Source: Roseateles subflavus
GTDB taxonomy: Bacteria > Pseudomonadota > Gammaproteobacteria > Burkholderiales > Burkholderiaceae_C
Reading direction: 5' to 3'
DNA: 64,000 bases
NCBI RefSeq assembly: GCF_030285365.1
Contig: NZ_JASVDS010000002.1
Coordinates: forward strand, 496,001-560,000
Under the pieces are notes generated by a model, which saw only the letters and a list, made by a program, of their open reading frames with translations, was not told the origin of the DNA and did no database searches. The position numbers and the translations under genes were made by a program. How positions within the stretch are numbered: the stretch's first letter is position 1; the number at the start of each line of letters is the position of its first letter. Shown here piece by piece: positions 41,267 through 49,838 of this stretch.

Positions 41267-42331
41267 ATGCTCTACCGCGAGAACGGCCAGTTCAAGACGA
41301 GCTACAGCGCCGACAGCCAGATCTTCCCCATCCGCCAGGATGCCATCTTCATCCTGCTGCTGCTGGCCCTGGCCTTCGTCGGCGTGCCGCTGCTGGCCTC
41401 GGAATACCTGTTTCGGGCCATCCTCATTCCCTTCCTGATCCTCGGCCTCGCCGCGCTCGGGCTCAACGTGCTGGTGGGCTACTGCGGCCAGATCTCGCTG
41501 GGCACCGGCGCCTTCATGGCCGTGGGCGCCTATGCGGCCTACAACTTCCATGTGCGCCTCGAGGGCCTGCCCCTGATCCTCTCGCTGCTGGGCGGCGGCT
41601 TCTGCGCCACGGTGGTGGGCGTGTTCTTCGGCATCCCCTCGCTGCGCATCCGCGGGCTCTATCTCGCGGTGGCGACGCTGGCGGCGCAGTTCTTCTGCGA
41701 CTGGGCCTTCCTGCGGATCAAGTGGTTCACGCATGACTCCACCTCCGGCAATGTCTCGGTCTCGGACCTGCAGGTCTTTGGCCTGCCGATCGAGTCGCCG
41801 GTGCAGAAGTACCTGTTCTGCCTGAGCATCCTCGTGCTCTTCGCGCTGCTGACCAAGAATCTCGTGCGCTCCGCCGTGGGCCGCGAATGGATGGCCATGC
41901 GCGACATGGACGTGGCCGCCAGCGTGATCGGCATCCGCCCCGTCTACGCCAAGCTCAGCGCCTTCGCGGTGTCCAGCTTCATCGTCGGCGTGGCCGGCGC
42001 GCTGTGGGGCTTCGTGCACCTGGGCTCCTGGGAGCCGGCCGCCTTCTCCATCGACCGCAGCTTCCAGCTGCTGTTCATGGTCATCATCGGCGGCCTGGGT
42101 TCGATCTCGGGCGCCTTCTTCGGCGCGGCCTTCATCATCGTGCTGCCCATCCTGCTCAACCAGATCCCGCACTGGCTGGGCATTCCGCTGGGCACCGAGA
42201 CGGCGGCGCACCTGGAGTTCATGATCTTCGGCGCGCTGATCGTCTTCTTCCTGATCGTCGAGCCGCACGGCATCGCACGGCTCTGGGCGACCGCGAAAGA
42301 GAAGCTGCGCCTCTGGCCCTTCCCCCATTGA
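41267..42331 (+). CDS. Liv-type ABC transporter permease (LivM-like)
   Basis: 354 residues with about ten membrane segments and the LivM signatures GLNVLVGYCGQISLGTGAFM, RIRGLYLAVATLAAQFF, RDMDVAASVIGIRPVYAKL and MVIIGGLGSISGAFFGAAF. A good GCAGGAGA ribosome site precedes the ATG. It forms the second half of the membrane channel. Confidence 0.93.
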   Translation: MLYRENGQFKTSYSADSQIFPIRQDAIFILLLLALAFVGVPLLASEYLFRAILIPFLILGLAALGLNVLVGYCGQISLGTGAFMAVGAYAAYNFHVRLEGLPLILSLLGGGFCATVVGVFFGIPSLRIRGLYLAVATLAAQFFCDWAFLRIKWFTHDSTSGNVSVSDLQVFGLPIESPVQKYLFCLSILVLFALLTKNLVRSAVGREWMAMRDMDVAASVIGIRPVYAKLSAFAVSSFIVGVAGALWGFVHLGSWEPAAFSIDRSFQLLFMVIIGGLGSISGAFFGAAFIIVLPILLNQIPHWLGIPLGTETAAHLEFMIFGALIVFFLIVEPHGIARLWATAKEKLRLWPFPH

Positions 42332-42384
42332 TCACACCGCTTCAAAACAGCACCACGAGTGCAAACGCCAAGGAGACAGGCACC

Positions 42385-43716
42385 ATGTTGAAACTGAAGT
42401 CGCTTGCAATCGCCGCCACCGTCGTGTCGGCATGTCTGGCCGGGCTGTCCACCTCGGTGGCTGCCGCGGACGCCAAGGAGCAGTTCTTCCCCGTGCTGGT
42501 GTATCGCACCGGCGCCTACGCCCCCAACGGCACGCCCTGGGCCAACGGCTATGTGGACTACCTCAAGCTCATCAACGCCAAGGGCGGCATCAACGGCGTG
42601 AAGATCACCTTCGAGGAGTGCGAGACGGGCTATGCCACCGACCGTTCGGTGGAGTGCTATGAGCGTCTCAAGGGCAAGGGCGCGACGCTGTTCCAGCCGC
42701 TCTCGACCGGCGCCACCTTCGCGCTGACCGAGAAGGCGCCCGTGGACAAGATCCCCCTGATCACCGCCGGCTACGGCCGCAGCGAGAGCCAGGACGGCGG
42801 CGTCTTCAAATGGAACTTCCCCCTGCTGGGCACCTACTGGGTCGCGGCCGACGTGCTGCTGCAGCACGTGGTCAAGAAGGAAGGCGGCTGGGACAAGATC
42901 AAGGGCAAGAAGATCGCCCTGGTCTACCACGACAGCCCCTATGGCAAGGAGCCGATCCCGCTGCTGCAGGAGCGCGCCAAGCTGCACGGCTTCGAGCTGC
43001 AGCTGTTGCCGGTGACGGCGCCGGGCGTGGAGCAGAAGGCCACCTGGCTGCAGGTGCGCCAGAGCCGTCCGGACTTCGTCTTCCTGTGGGGCTGGGGGGT
43101 GATGAACTCCACCGCACTGAAGGAAGCCCAGGCCACGGGCTACCCGCGCGAGAAGATGTACGGCGTGTGGTGGGCCGGCGCCGAGCCGGACGTGAAGGAC
43201 GTGGGCGATGGGGCCAAGGGCTACAGCGCCGTGACCATGCAGCACGGCGCCGAGCCGCAGTCCAAGGTCGCGCAGGACATCCTCAAGGAGCTGCACGCCA
43301 AGGGCCAGGGCACGGGTCCGAAGGAGGAGGTGGGCCAGGTGCTGTACATGCGCGGCCTGCTGTCCGCCGCCATGGGCGTCGAGGGCGTGCGCCGTGCGCA
43401 GGAGCGCTTCGGCAAGGGCAAGGTCATGACGGGCGACCAGGTCCGCTGGGGCCTGGAGAACCTGGCGCTGGACCAGAAAAAGCTCGACGGCCTCGGCCTC
43501 GCCGGCGTGATGCGCCCGGTGTCCACGTCCTGCATGGACCACATGGGCGCGAACTGGGCCCGCGTGCACACCTGGGACGGCAAGAAGTGGAACTTCGTCG
43601 GCGACTGGTACCAGGCGGATGAGCAGATCATCAAGCCGCTGGTGAAGAGCACGGCGGACAAGTACGCGGCCGAGAAGAAGATGCAGCGGAGAACGCCCGA
43701 AGACTGCCAGTCCTGA
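42385..43716 (+). CDS. Liv-type ABC transporter substrate-binding protein
   Basis: A 443-residue periplasmic type I binding protein. The signal peptide spans residues 1-27 (LAIAATVVSACLAGLSTSVAA), followed by FPVLVYRTGAYAPNGTPWAN, KGGINGVKITFEECETGYAT and KIALVYHDSPYGKEPIPLLQ. It is longer than classical LivJ/LivK (about 370), as in families linked to aromatic or fatty acid clusters. The AAGGAGA site fixes the start. Ligand unknown. Confidence 0.9.
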   Translation: MLKLKSLAIAATVVSACLAGLSTSVAAADAKEQFFPVLVYRTGAYAPNGTPWANGYVDYLKLINAKGGINGVKITFEECETGYATDRSVECYERLKGKGATLFQPLSTGATFALTEKAPVDKIPLITAGYGRSESQDGGVFKWNFPLLGTYWVAADVLLQHVVKKEGGWDKIKGKKIALVYHDSPYGKEPIPLLQERAKLHGFELQLLPVTAPGVEQKATWLQVRQSRPDFVFLWGWGVMNSTALKEAQATGYPREKMYGVWWAGAEPDVKDVGDGAKGYSAVTMQHGAEPQSKVAQDILKELHAKGQGTGPKEEVGQVLYMRGLLSAAMGVEGVRRAQERFGKGKVMTGDQVRWGLENLALDQKKLDGLGLAGVMRPVSTSCMDHMGANWARVHTWDGKKWNFVGDWYQADEQIIKPLVKSTADKYAAEKKMQRRTPEDCQS

Positions 43717-43773
43717 TCGGACTGGCCGCCTTCCGGCGTCCTCGCCGGGGGGCTCCGTGGGCTCCCACCCCAT

Positions 43774-43796
43774 CCCCGCCCTCCAGGAGGGCGGGG
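43774..43796. terminator. Strong hairpin between the binding-protein and second ATPase genes
   Basis: CCCCGCCCTCC / GGAGGGCGGGG forms an 11-bp perfect stem around a single A, with a few bases opening as loop. No T tract follows. It may protect the upstream mRNA and keep binding-protein levels high. Confidence 0.5.
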
Positions 43797-43816
43797 CACA
43801 GTGACCCCACCCCTGA

Positions 43817-43837
43817 CCCCTCCCCCGCGGGGAGGGG
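43817..43837. terminator. Second hairpin in the same spacer
   Basis: CCCCTCCCC-CGC-GGGGAGGGG, a perfect 9-bp stem. No T tract follows on the plus strand, so it is a pause or partial attenuator at best. Confidence 0.45.
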
Positions 43838-43925
43838 CACTTCCTGCCCCGGGTTGCGGGGGACTGGACACAGCATCGCGGGCGGTGCTGTCTCGAGTGA
43901 TTCGTGCCGAATGGAAAGGCCAGCT

Positions 43926-44732
43926 ATGAGCAATGTGCTTCTGAACGTCAACGGCATCGAGGTGATCTACAACCATGTGATCCTCGTGCTCAAGGGCGTG
44001 TCGCTGCAGGTGAAGGAGGGCGGCATCGTGGCCCTGCTGGGCGGCAATGGCGCGGGCAAGACGACCACGCTGCGGGCCGTCTCGAACCTGCTCGAAGGCG
44101 AGCGGGGCGAGGTGACCAAGGGCTCGATCGAGCTGCGCGGGGAACGCATCGAGAAGCTCTCCACCGCCGACATGGTCAACCGCGGCGTGGTGCAGGTGAT
44201 GGAGGGGCGGCACTGCTTCGCCCACCTGAGCATCGAGGAGAACCTGATGACCGGCGCCTACACGCGCCGCGACGGCAAGGCCGCGGTGCAGCAGACGCTG
44301 GACAAGGTCTACAACTACTTCCCGCGCCTCAAGACCCGGCGCACGAGCCAGGCGGCCTACACCTCCGGCGGCGAGCAGCAGATGTGCGCCATCGGCCGCG
44401 CGCTGATGGCCAATCCGAAGATGGTGCTGCTGGACGAGCCGTCCATGGGTCTCGCGCCGCAGATCGTCGAGGAGGTCTTCGAGATCGTGAAGGACCTCAA
44501 CGCCAAGGAGGGCACGACCTTCCTGCTGGCCGAGCAGAACACCAACATGGCCCTGCGCTATGCCGACTACGGCTACATCCTCGAGAACGGGCGGGTGGTG
44601 ATGGACGGCGAGGCGAAGGACCTGCGCGAGAACGAGGACGTCAAGGAGTTCTACCTGGGCATGGGCGGCGGGGACCGCAAGAGCTTCAAGGACGTCAAGA
44701 GCTACAAGCGGCGCAAGCGGTGGTTGGCTTGA
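43926..44732 (+). CDS. Liv-type ABC transporter ATPase (LivF-like)
   Basis: 268 residues: Walker A LGGNGAGKTTTLRAVSN, the Q-loop region MEGRHCFAHLSIEENLMTGA, signature YTSGGEQQMCAIGRALM, Walker B MVLLDEPSMGLAP. The C-terminus has an unusual basic tail (KSYKRRKRWLA). It is separated from the binding-protein gene by 209 bp that hold two hairpins. Second ATPase of the importer. Confidence 0.92.
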   Translation: MSNVLLNVNGIEVIYNHVILVLKGVSLQVKEGGIVALLGGNGAGKTTTLRAVSNLLEGERGEVTKGSIELRGERIEKLSTADMVNRGVVQVMEGRHCFAHLSIEENLMTGAYTRRDGKAAVQQTLDKVYNYFPRLKTRRTSQAAYTSGGEQQMCAIGRALMANPKMVLLDEPSMGLAPQIVEEVFEIVKDLNAKEGTTFLLAEQNTNMALRYADYGYILENGRVVMDGEAKDLRENEDVKEFYLGMGGGDRKSFKDVKSYKRRKRWLA

Positions 44733-44743
44733 CCCACCCCCTA

Positions 44744-44808
44744 CCGGCTTCGCCGGCCCCCTCAAGGGGGCAACACCGGCCGCCCGGCGGAGCCGGATCG
44801 GCGGTGTT
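44744..44808. repeat. Cluster of nested hairpins after the second ATPase gene
   Basis: CCGGC-TTC-GCCGG (44744-44756), CCCCC-TCAA-GGGGG (44757-44770) and a larger AACACCG / CGGTGTT pair (44772-44778 with 44802-44808) follow one another. This looks like an intergenic palindromic repeat of the BIME type rather than a simple terminator. Confidence 0.55.
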
Positions 44809-44866
44809 CGTGCGGGGCGAGCGCCGGCTGCGCCGAGCGCTCTTTGTACAGAGCAGGTGACTTGCC

Positions 44867-45166
44867 ATGAGTGAAGAGAACTGGAGTTTTGCCCTGCCGG
44901 CCTTCAAGCCGGAGGAGGCGCTGCTGAAGCTGCGGCGGGACCTGCGCGAGCTGGGACTGGTGGAGCGGGAAGGGCGCTTCGAGCGGCGCGGCACGTCCAT
45001 CGCCCGGGTGGCGGTGGACGGCGAGGTGCTGAAGGTCGCGATCGTGAAGCGGCCGGCGCGCACGCCGGAATGGATCGAGAAGACGGTCAAGGACGGCGCG
45101 CAGCAGCGCGACTTCCTGGCACTGGTGAAGAAAAACCTGTCCGGCTGGAGTGATGCCGATGAGTGA
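44867..45166 (+). CDS. Small hypothetical protein of the transport/ligase operon
   Basis: A 99-residue soluble protein that I do not recognise: KPEEALLKLRRDLRELGLVE, a beta pair (RFERRGTSIARVAVDGEVLK) and a basic helix TPEWIEKTVKDGAQQRDFLA. Its stop overlaps the start of the CoA ligase gene, so the two are translationally coupled. It may be a partner or regulator of that enzyme. Confidence 0.65.
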   Translation: MSEENWSFALPAFKPEEALLKLRRDLRELGLVEREGRFERRGTSIARVAVDGEVLKVAIVKRPARTPEWIEKTVKDGAQQRDFLALVKKNLSGWSDADE

Positions 45167-46406
45167 GTTCTACGACAGTCTCGAAGCCCGCGACCCCGAG
45201 GTGCGCGAGGCCGCGCTGATGGCGGCGCTGCCGCGGCAGATCGCGCTGGCACAGCAGCGCACCACGGCCTTCGCGGCGCTGCTGGCGGAGGTGGATGCCG
45301 CCGCCATCACGTCGCGCGCCGCGCTGGCGCAGCTGCCGGTCACACGCAAGTCCGAGCTGCTGGCCCGGCAGCAGGCGGAGCGGGCCGCGGGGGGCGATGC
45401 CTTCGGAGGCTTCTCGGCCATCGGCTGGGGCGCGGCGCGGCGCGTGTTCCAGTCCCCCGGCACGATCTACGAACCTGAAGGCGCTCGCCCCGACTACTGG
45501 CGTGCGGCCCGGGCCCTGCACGCGGCCGGCCTGCGCGCGGGCGAGCTGCTGCACAACAGCTTCAGCTACCACCTCACCCCCGCCGGTTCGATGATGGAAG
45601 GCGGCGCCCACGCCCTGGGCTGCACCGTATTTCCGGGCGGCGTGGGCAACACGGAACTGCAGCTGCAGGCGATGGCCGAGCTGCGGCCGTCCGGCTACAT
45701 CGGCACGCCCAGCTTCCTCAAGATCCTCGTGGAGAAGGCTGCGGAGGCGGGCCAGACGCTGAGCCTGCGCCGGGCGCTGGTGAGCGGCGAGGCCTTCCCC
45801 TCCGCGCTGCGCGACTGGCTGCTGGAGCGCGGCATCGCCGGCTACCAGTGCTACGCCACGGCCGATCTCGGGCTCATCGCCTACGAGACGCCGGCGCGCG
45901 AGGGCCTGGTGCTGGACGAGGGCGTGATCGTCGAGATCGTGCGCCCGGGCACCGGGGATCCCGTGGCGGAAGGCGAGGTCGGCGAGGTGGTGGTCACCAC
46001 GCTGAATCCGGACTATCCGCTGATCCGCTTCGGCACGGGCGACCTCTCGGCGCTGATGCCCGGCGTCTGCCCCACGGGCCGCACCAATGCCCGCATCCGG
46101 GGCTGGATGGGCCGCGCCGACCAGAGCGCCAAGGTGCGCGGCATGTTCGTGCACGCGGGGCAGGTGGGGGAGGTGCTCAAGCGCTTCCCCGCGCTGGGCC
46201 GCGGCCGCCTCGTGGTGGAGGGCGAGCTGGCGCAGGACCGCATGTGCCTGCACGTCGAGCTGGCCGGTGCGCCGGACGGCCTGTCCGAGCCGCTCGTGGC
46301 CGCGCTGCGCGATGTGACCAAGCTGCGTGGCGAGGTGCAGTTCGTGCCGCCCGGCAGCCTGCCCAACGACGGCCGGGTGATCGAGGACCGGCGCCGGTTC
46401 GACTGA
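45159..46406 (+). CDS. Phenylacetate-CoA ligase-like AMP-forming enzyme
   Basis: A 415-residue ANL enzyme of the PaaK type. Visible segments are NSFSYHLTPAGSMMEGGAHA, GYIGTPSFLKILVEKAAEAG, CYATADLGLIAYET, LIRFGTGDLSALMPG and a C-terminal GRADQSAKVRGMFVHAGQV. It is somewhat shorter than classical PaaK (about 430-440). ATGs at 45153 and 45159 are both possible. It closes an operon with a second ligase and a transporter, suggesting uptake and activation of an aromatic or branched acid. Confidence 0.87.
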   Translation: MSEFYDSLEARDPEVREAALMAALPRQIALAQQRTTAFAALLAEVDAAAITSRAALAQLPVTRKSELLARQQAERAAGGDAFGGFSAIGWGAARRVFQSPGTIYEPEGARPDYWRAARALHAAGLRAGELLHNSFSYHLTPAGSMMEGGAHALGCTVFPGGVGNTELQLQAMAELRPSGYIGTPSFLKILVEKAAEAGQTLSLRRALVSGEAFPSALRDWLLERGIAGYQCYATADLGLIAYETPAREGLVLDEGVIVEIVRPGTGDPVAEGEVGEVVVTTLNPDYPLIRFGTGDLSALMPGVCPTGRTNARIRGWMGRADQSAKVRGMFVHAGQVGEVLKRFPALGRGRLVVEGELAQDRMCLHVELAGAPDGLSEPLVAALRDVTKLRGEVQFVPPGSLPNDGRVIEDRRRFD

Positions 46407-46538
46407 CGCGACCTGACTTGCGGGCGCCTGACGTTCACTTGTGCGCACTCCGACGCCACATCGGTAGTTTCCGAAGTGCAGCTCCGGATCAGCTCCACTA
46501 GCATCGCGCTGATACAAGCCACACCAATGGAGACAGCC

Positions 46539-47525
46539 ATGCGCACACGCCCGACCGCCCTCGGCCTGATCACCCTCGCCAGCCTGATGGCGCTGCCGCT
46601 GGCCGCCCGGGCCGAGTACCCCGAGAAGCCCATCACCATCGTCGTGCCCTTCTCGGCCGGCGGCCCGACCGACAAGGTGGCCCGGGACCTGGCGGAGTCC
46701 CTGCGCAAGACGCTCAATGCCACGCTGGTGATCGAGAACGTCGGCGGTGCCGGCGGCACGCTGGGGGCGACCAAGGTGGCCAAGGCCGCGCCGGACGGCT
46801 ACACCGTGCTGCTGCACCACATCGGCATGGCCACCTCGCCCGCGCTGTACCGCAACCTGCAGTACAAGACGCTGGACGACTTCGAGTACCTGGGCCTCAT
46901 CAACGAGGTGCCCATGACGCTGGTGGCGCGCCCGTCCATGACGGCCGCCAGCTACGGTGACCTGGCCAAGTGGATCGCCACCAACAAGGAAAAGGTCAAC
47001 CTGGCCAATGCCGGCCTGGGCTCGGCCTCGCACCTGTGCGGCCTGCTGTTCCAGAGCACCATCAAGATCGACATGACCACGGTCCCGTACAAGGGCACCG
47101 GCCCGGCCATGACGGACCTCATCGGCGGGCAGGTCGACATCATGTGCGACCAGACCACCAACACGACCTCGCAGATCGAGGGCGGCAAGATCAAGGCCTA
47201 TGCCGTGACCTCGACCAAGCGCCTGACGAGCCCGGCGCTGGCCAAGCTGCCGACGCTGGACGAGCTCGGGCTCAAGGGCTTCAACGTCGCCATCTGGCAC
47301 GGGCTCTACGCCCCCCGGGGCACGCCGAAGCCGGTGCTGGACAAGCTCAATGCCGGCCTGAAGAAGGCCCTGCAGGATCCGGACCTGCACAAGCGCCAGG
47401 AGGCGCTGGGCGCCGTGATCGTCTCCGATGCCCGCAACAACCCGGCCGAGCACAAGAAGTTCGTGTCGGATGAGATCGCCAAGTGGGGCACGGTGATCAA
47501 GGCGGCTGGCCAGTACGCGGACTGA
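46539..47525 (+). CDS. Bug-family (TctC) periplasmic substrate-binding protein
   Basis: A 328-residue binding protein of the tripartite tricarboxylate type, abundant in Burkholderiales. The signal peptide ends near ARA-E (residue 25). YPEKPITIVVPFSAGGPTDK, VVIENVGGAGG-like text, GYTVLLHHIGMATSPALY and VPYKGTGPAMTDLIGGQVDI are family hallmarks. No TctA/TctB genes are adjacent, so it may be orphan. A GGAGACAG site supports the start. Confidence 0.93.
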   Translation: MRTRPTALGLITLASLMALPLAARAEYPEKPITIVVPFSAGGPTDKVARDLAESLRKTLNATLVIENVGGAGGTLGATKVAKAAPDGYTVLLHHIGMATSPALYRNLQYKTLDDFEYLGLINEVPMTLVARPSMTAASYGDLAKWIATNKEKVNLANAGLGSASHLCGLLFQSTIKIDMTTVPYKGTGPAMTDLIGGQVDIMCDQTTNTTSQIEGGKIKAYAVTSTKRLTSPALAKLPTLDELGLKGFNVAIWHGLYAPRGTPKPVLDKLNAGLKKALQDPDLHKRQEALGAVIVSDARNNPAEHKKFVSDEIAKWGTVIKAAGQYAD

Positions 47526-47654
47526 CAGGCCGGGCGGGCGGCGCCTTCCGCCTGGAACGGTGACGCGGCTGCAGTATTCTTGATGCCGGAGGCCTGCCCA
47601 TGCGGGCCGGCCGTCCCGACTCCCTCTTCCTGCCCCTCGCCGGGGCCGTTCCTG

Positions 47655-48575
47655 ATGTCCTGTTCCCGTGTTGCCTCGGCCCATGCCCCGGCGTGCCAGC
47701 CGCGCCGCGGGTTTCTGCGCCAAGGCCTCGGCCTGGCGGTCGTCGCAGCCGCGCTGTGCGGGCGCGACGCCCAGGCGGGCGAGGCGACCCGTCTGCTGCC
47801 GGCCCTGATCCCCGACGACGTGCTGCTGGACTACCAGCGCTTCCTGGCCGGTCGTGATCCGCGGGCCGTCACCGACTACAGCGGGCCGCATGCCCGGCGT
47901 GACGTCATCGAGGTGCTGCTGATCCAGCAGGCCCTGGCCCGGCAGGACGGCGCGCTGCGCCTGAGCCTCTCGCCCATGCCCACCAGCCAGCGGCTGCAGG
48001 CGGAACTGCGCTCGGGCCATGCGGCCTGCAGCGCCACGAGCTACTGGCGCGAAGACTTTCCGCAGCCGGAGGGCCTGCTGTTCAGCGACCCGCTGCTCGA
48101 CGAGGGCGAATTCGAGGCCGGCTTCTACACGGCGCCCGGCAACGCCCGCGCCCTGGCGGCCCGCAGCCTGCAGGACCTGCAGCAGCTGCGCGTGCTGAGC
48201 AACCGCAGCTGGCGCGTGGACTGGCAGACGCTGGAGCAGCTGGGCTTCTCGCGGCTCCAGCATGTGGCCAGCTGGAACCTGATGCCGCGCATGGTGCAGC
48301 AGGACCGGGCCGATGTGATCCTGGCGCCGTTCCAGCCGACGCCGGATCTGTCGATGACCGTCGAGGGCGTGCGTCTGGTGCCGGTGCCCGGGCTGAAGAT
48401 CCGCCTGCGCGGCACGCGACATGTGCTCATCTCCGCCACGCACGAGCAGGGCCCCCGGCTGCGGACGCAGCTCAATGCGGGCCTGGCGGCGCTGCGCCAG
48501 CAGGGCATCCTGCGCCGCGCCTACGAGCAGTGCGGCTTCTTCAACGCCCGGGTGGCGGGGTGGACGCGGCTCTGA
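47655..48575 (+). CDS. Periplasmic binding-protein-like protein with Tat-type signal
   Basis: About 306 residues. The N-terminus has QPRRGFLRQGLGLAVVAAAL, a twin-arginine-like signal. The mature part has the small-residue/aromatic pattern of type 3 solute-binding folds (ATSYWREDFPQPEGLLFSDP, DVILAPFQPTPDLS) without clear amino-acid-binding residues. Similar proteins in betaproteobacteria are uncharacterised. The start could also be 47580. It is not linked to permease genes. Confidence 0.65.
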   Translation: MSCSRVASAHAPACQPRRGFLRQGLGLAVVAAALCGRDAQAGEATRLLPALIPDDVLLDYQRFLAGRDPRAVTDYSGPHARRDVIEVLLIQQALARQDGALRLSLSPMPTSQRLQAELRSGHAACSATSYWREDFPQPEGLLFSDPLLDEGEFEAGFYTAPGNARALAARSLQDLQQLRVLSNRSWRVDWQTLEQLGFSRLQHVASWNLMPRMVQQDRADVILAPFQPTPDLSMTVEGVRLVPVPGLKIRLRGTRHVLISATHEQGPRLRTQLNAGLAALRQQGILRRAYEQCGFFNARVAGWTRL

Positions 48576-48605
48576 GCCGGACCTGACGCCGCCCGGCCCG
48601 GCGGC

Positions 48606-48974
48606 TCAGCCGGGCAGGTCCACCAGCACGAAGTGCTTGCGCACGGGCACCAGCACCTCGAACTCGCCCCGGAATCCCGGCGGGATGACCGCGCCTTCGC
48701 CTGGCCCGACCTCGGTGCGTTGGCCGTCCGGGCCATGCAGGCGGATCCGACCCTCGAGCACATGGAAGTACTCCTGCTTGCCGGCCGGGAACTCGATCCG
48801 CCAGCGGCCGACCTCGCAGGCCCAGATGCCCGCGCTCATGGGGCCGGCCTCATGCATCAGCCAGGTCTGGCGCATCGGGGCGCCCTCGACGCGGCGGTCT
48901 TCGCGCGGCTGGTCCCACTGCGGGGTCTGGCCCTCGGTGCCGGTGATGGGGATGATGCGAGGCGCGGTGCTCAT
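48606..48974 (-). CDS. Cupin-domain protein (DUF861/EutQ-like)
   Basis: 122 residues forming a single cupin barrel: GIWACEVGRWRIEFPAGKQE, YFHVLEGRIRLHGPDGQRTE, VGPGEGAVIPPGFRGEFEVL. The (R/S)GlmS-like DUF861 branch often lacks the full metal-binding histidines, as here (HVLEG is kept). The ATG at 48974 sits 9 bp after an AGGAG site, which decides against the upstream ATG. It lies 17 bp downstream of the VOC gene. Confidence 0.83.
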   Translation of the reverse strand: MSTAPRIIPITGTEGQTPQWDQPREDRRVEGAPMRQTWLMHEAGPMSAGIWACEVGRWRIEFPAGKQEYFHVLEGRIRLHGPDGQRTEVGPGEGAVIPPGFRGEFEVLVPVRKHFVLVDLPG

Positions 48975-48991
48975 GGGGCGCATCTCCTGGC

Positions 48992-49381
48992 TCAGGCCTC
49001 GGCCGCGGTGCAGACCACGGCGAGCTTGTTGCCGTCGAGGTCGCGGAAGTAGGCGGCGTAGAAGTTCGGGCCGTAGTCGCGCAGCCCGGGGCGGCCCTCG
49101 CAGCGCCCCCCGGCGGCCAGGGCGGCGGCGTGCACGGCGTCCACCTGGGCGCGCGTGGCGGCGGCCAGGGCCAGCATGCTGCCGTTGCCGACCGTGGCGG
49201 GGGCGTCGTCATAGGGCTTGCAGATCCACAGGAAGGCCTTGGCGTCCGGCGCATCGGGGCCGTAGCCGCAGAACTCGTCGTCGGCATAGGTGCTCTTGAG
49301 GCCCAGCGGCGCGAGGGTGGCGTCGTAGAAGCGGCGGGCGGCCTGGCGGTCGTTGCTGCCCAGGGTGGCGTAGGAAAGCAT
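48992..49381 (-). CDS. VOC family (glyoxalase/bleomycin-resistance fold) protein
   Basis: 129 residues with the paired beta-alpha-beta units of the VOC fold: LSYATLGSNDRQAARRFYDA at the start and YGPNFYAAYFRDLDGNKLAV at the end. The final Glu-type ligand position is occupied by the DLDGNKL segment typical of the family. GAGGAGA precedes the ATG. Substrate unknown. Confidence 0.88.
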   Translation of the reverse strand: MLSYATLGSNDRQAARRFYDATLAPLGLKSTYADDEFCGYGPDAPDAKAFLWICKPYDDAPATVGNGSMLALAAATRAQVDAVHAAALAAGGRCEGRPGLRDYGPNFYAAYFRDLDGNKLAVVCTAAEA

Positions 49382-49397
49382 GGGATCTCCTCGGGGG

Positions 49398-49838
49398 TCA
49401 GGTCATGCGCAGGGGAATGGTCACCGGGCCGTCGTTGACCAGGTGCACCTGCATGTCGGCGCCGAACTCGCCGCACTGCACCAGCGGGTGCTGGCTGCGG
49501 GCGACGCTCAGGCAGTGCTCGTACAGGCGCCGGCCGAGCTCGGCGGGGGCCGCCCCGGTGAAGCTCGGGCGGTTGCCGCCGCTGGTGTCCGCCGCGAGCG
49601 TGAACTGCGAGACGATCAGCAGGCCGCCGCCCACGTCCTGCACGCTGCGGTTCATCTTGCCGGCGTCGTCGCTGAAGACGCGCAGCTTGAGCACCTTCTG
49701 GACGAGCTTCTCGGCCACGGCCTCGGTGTCGCCGGGTTCGGCGCAGACCAGCATCAGGAAGCCGGCGCCGATCTGGCCGATGGTGCGGCCGGCCACCTCG
49801 ACGCGGGCCTCGCGCACGCGCTGCAGGATCGCGATCAT
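49398..49838 (-). CDS. dtd: D-aminoacyl-tRNA deacylase
   Basis: Removes D-amino acids (and glycine mischarges) from tRNA. 146 residues with the DTD signatures [19 protein letters not shown], the active-site [20 protein letters not shown] and the Gly-cisPro motif NDGPVTIPL. The usual RKGRRPSF loop reads SGGNRPSF here. The ATG overlaps the stop of the CDF transporter gene (ATGA), indicating coupling. Confidence 0.95.
   Translation of the reverse strand: MIAILQRVREARVEVAGRTIGQIGAGFLMLVCAEPGDTEAVAEKLVQKVLKLRVFSDDAGKMNRSVQDVGGGLLIVSQFTLAADTSGGNRPSFTGAAPAELGRRLYEHCLSVARSQHPLVQCGEFGADMQVHLVNDGPVTIPLRMT

Noticed and set aside
45087-48443. Long minus-strand open frame opposite the CoA ligase and Bug protein genes
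   Set aside because: Same reason: antisense shadow of well-supported genes.
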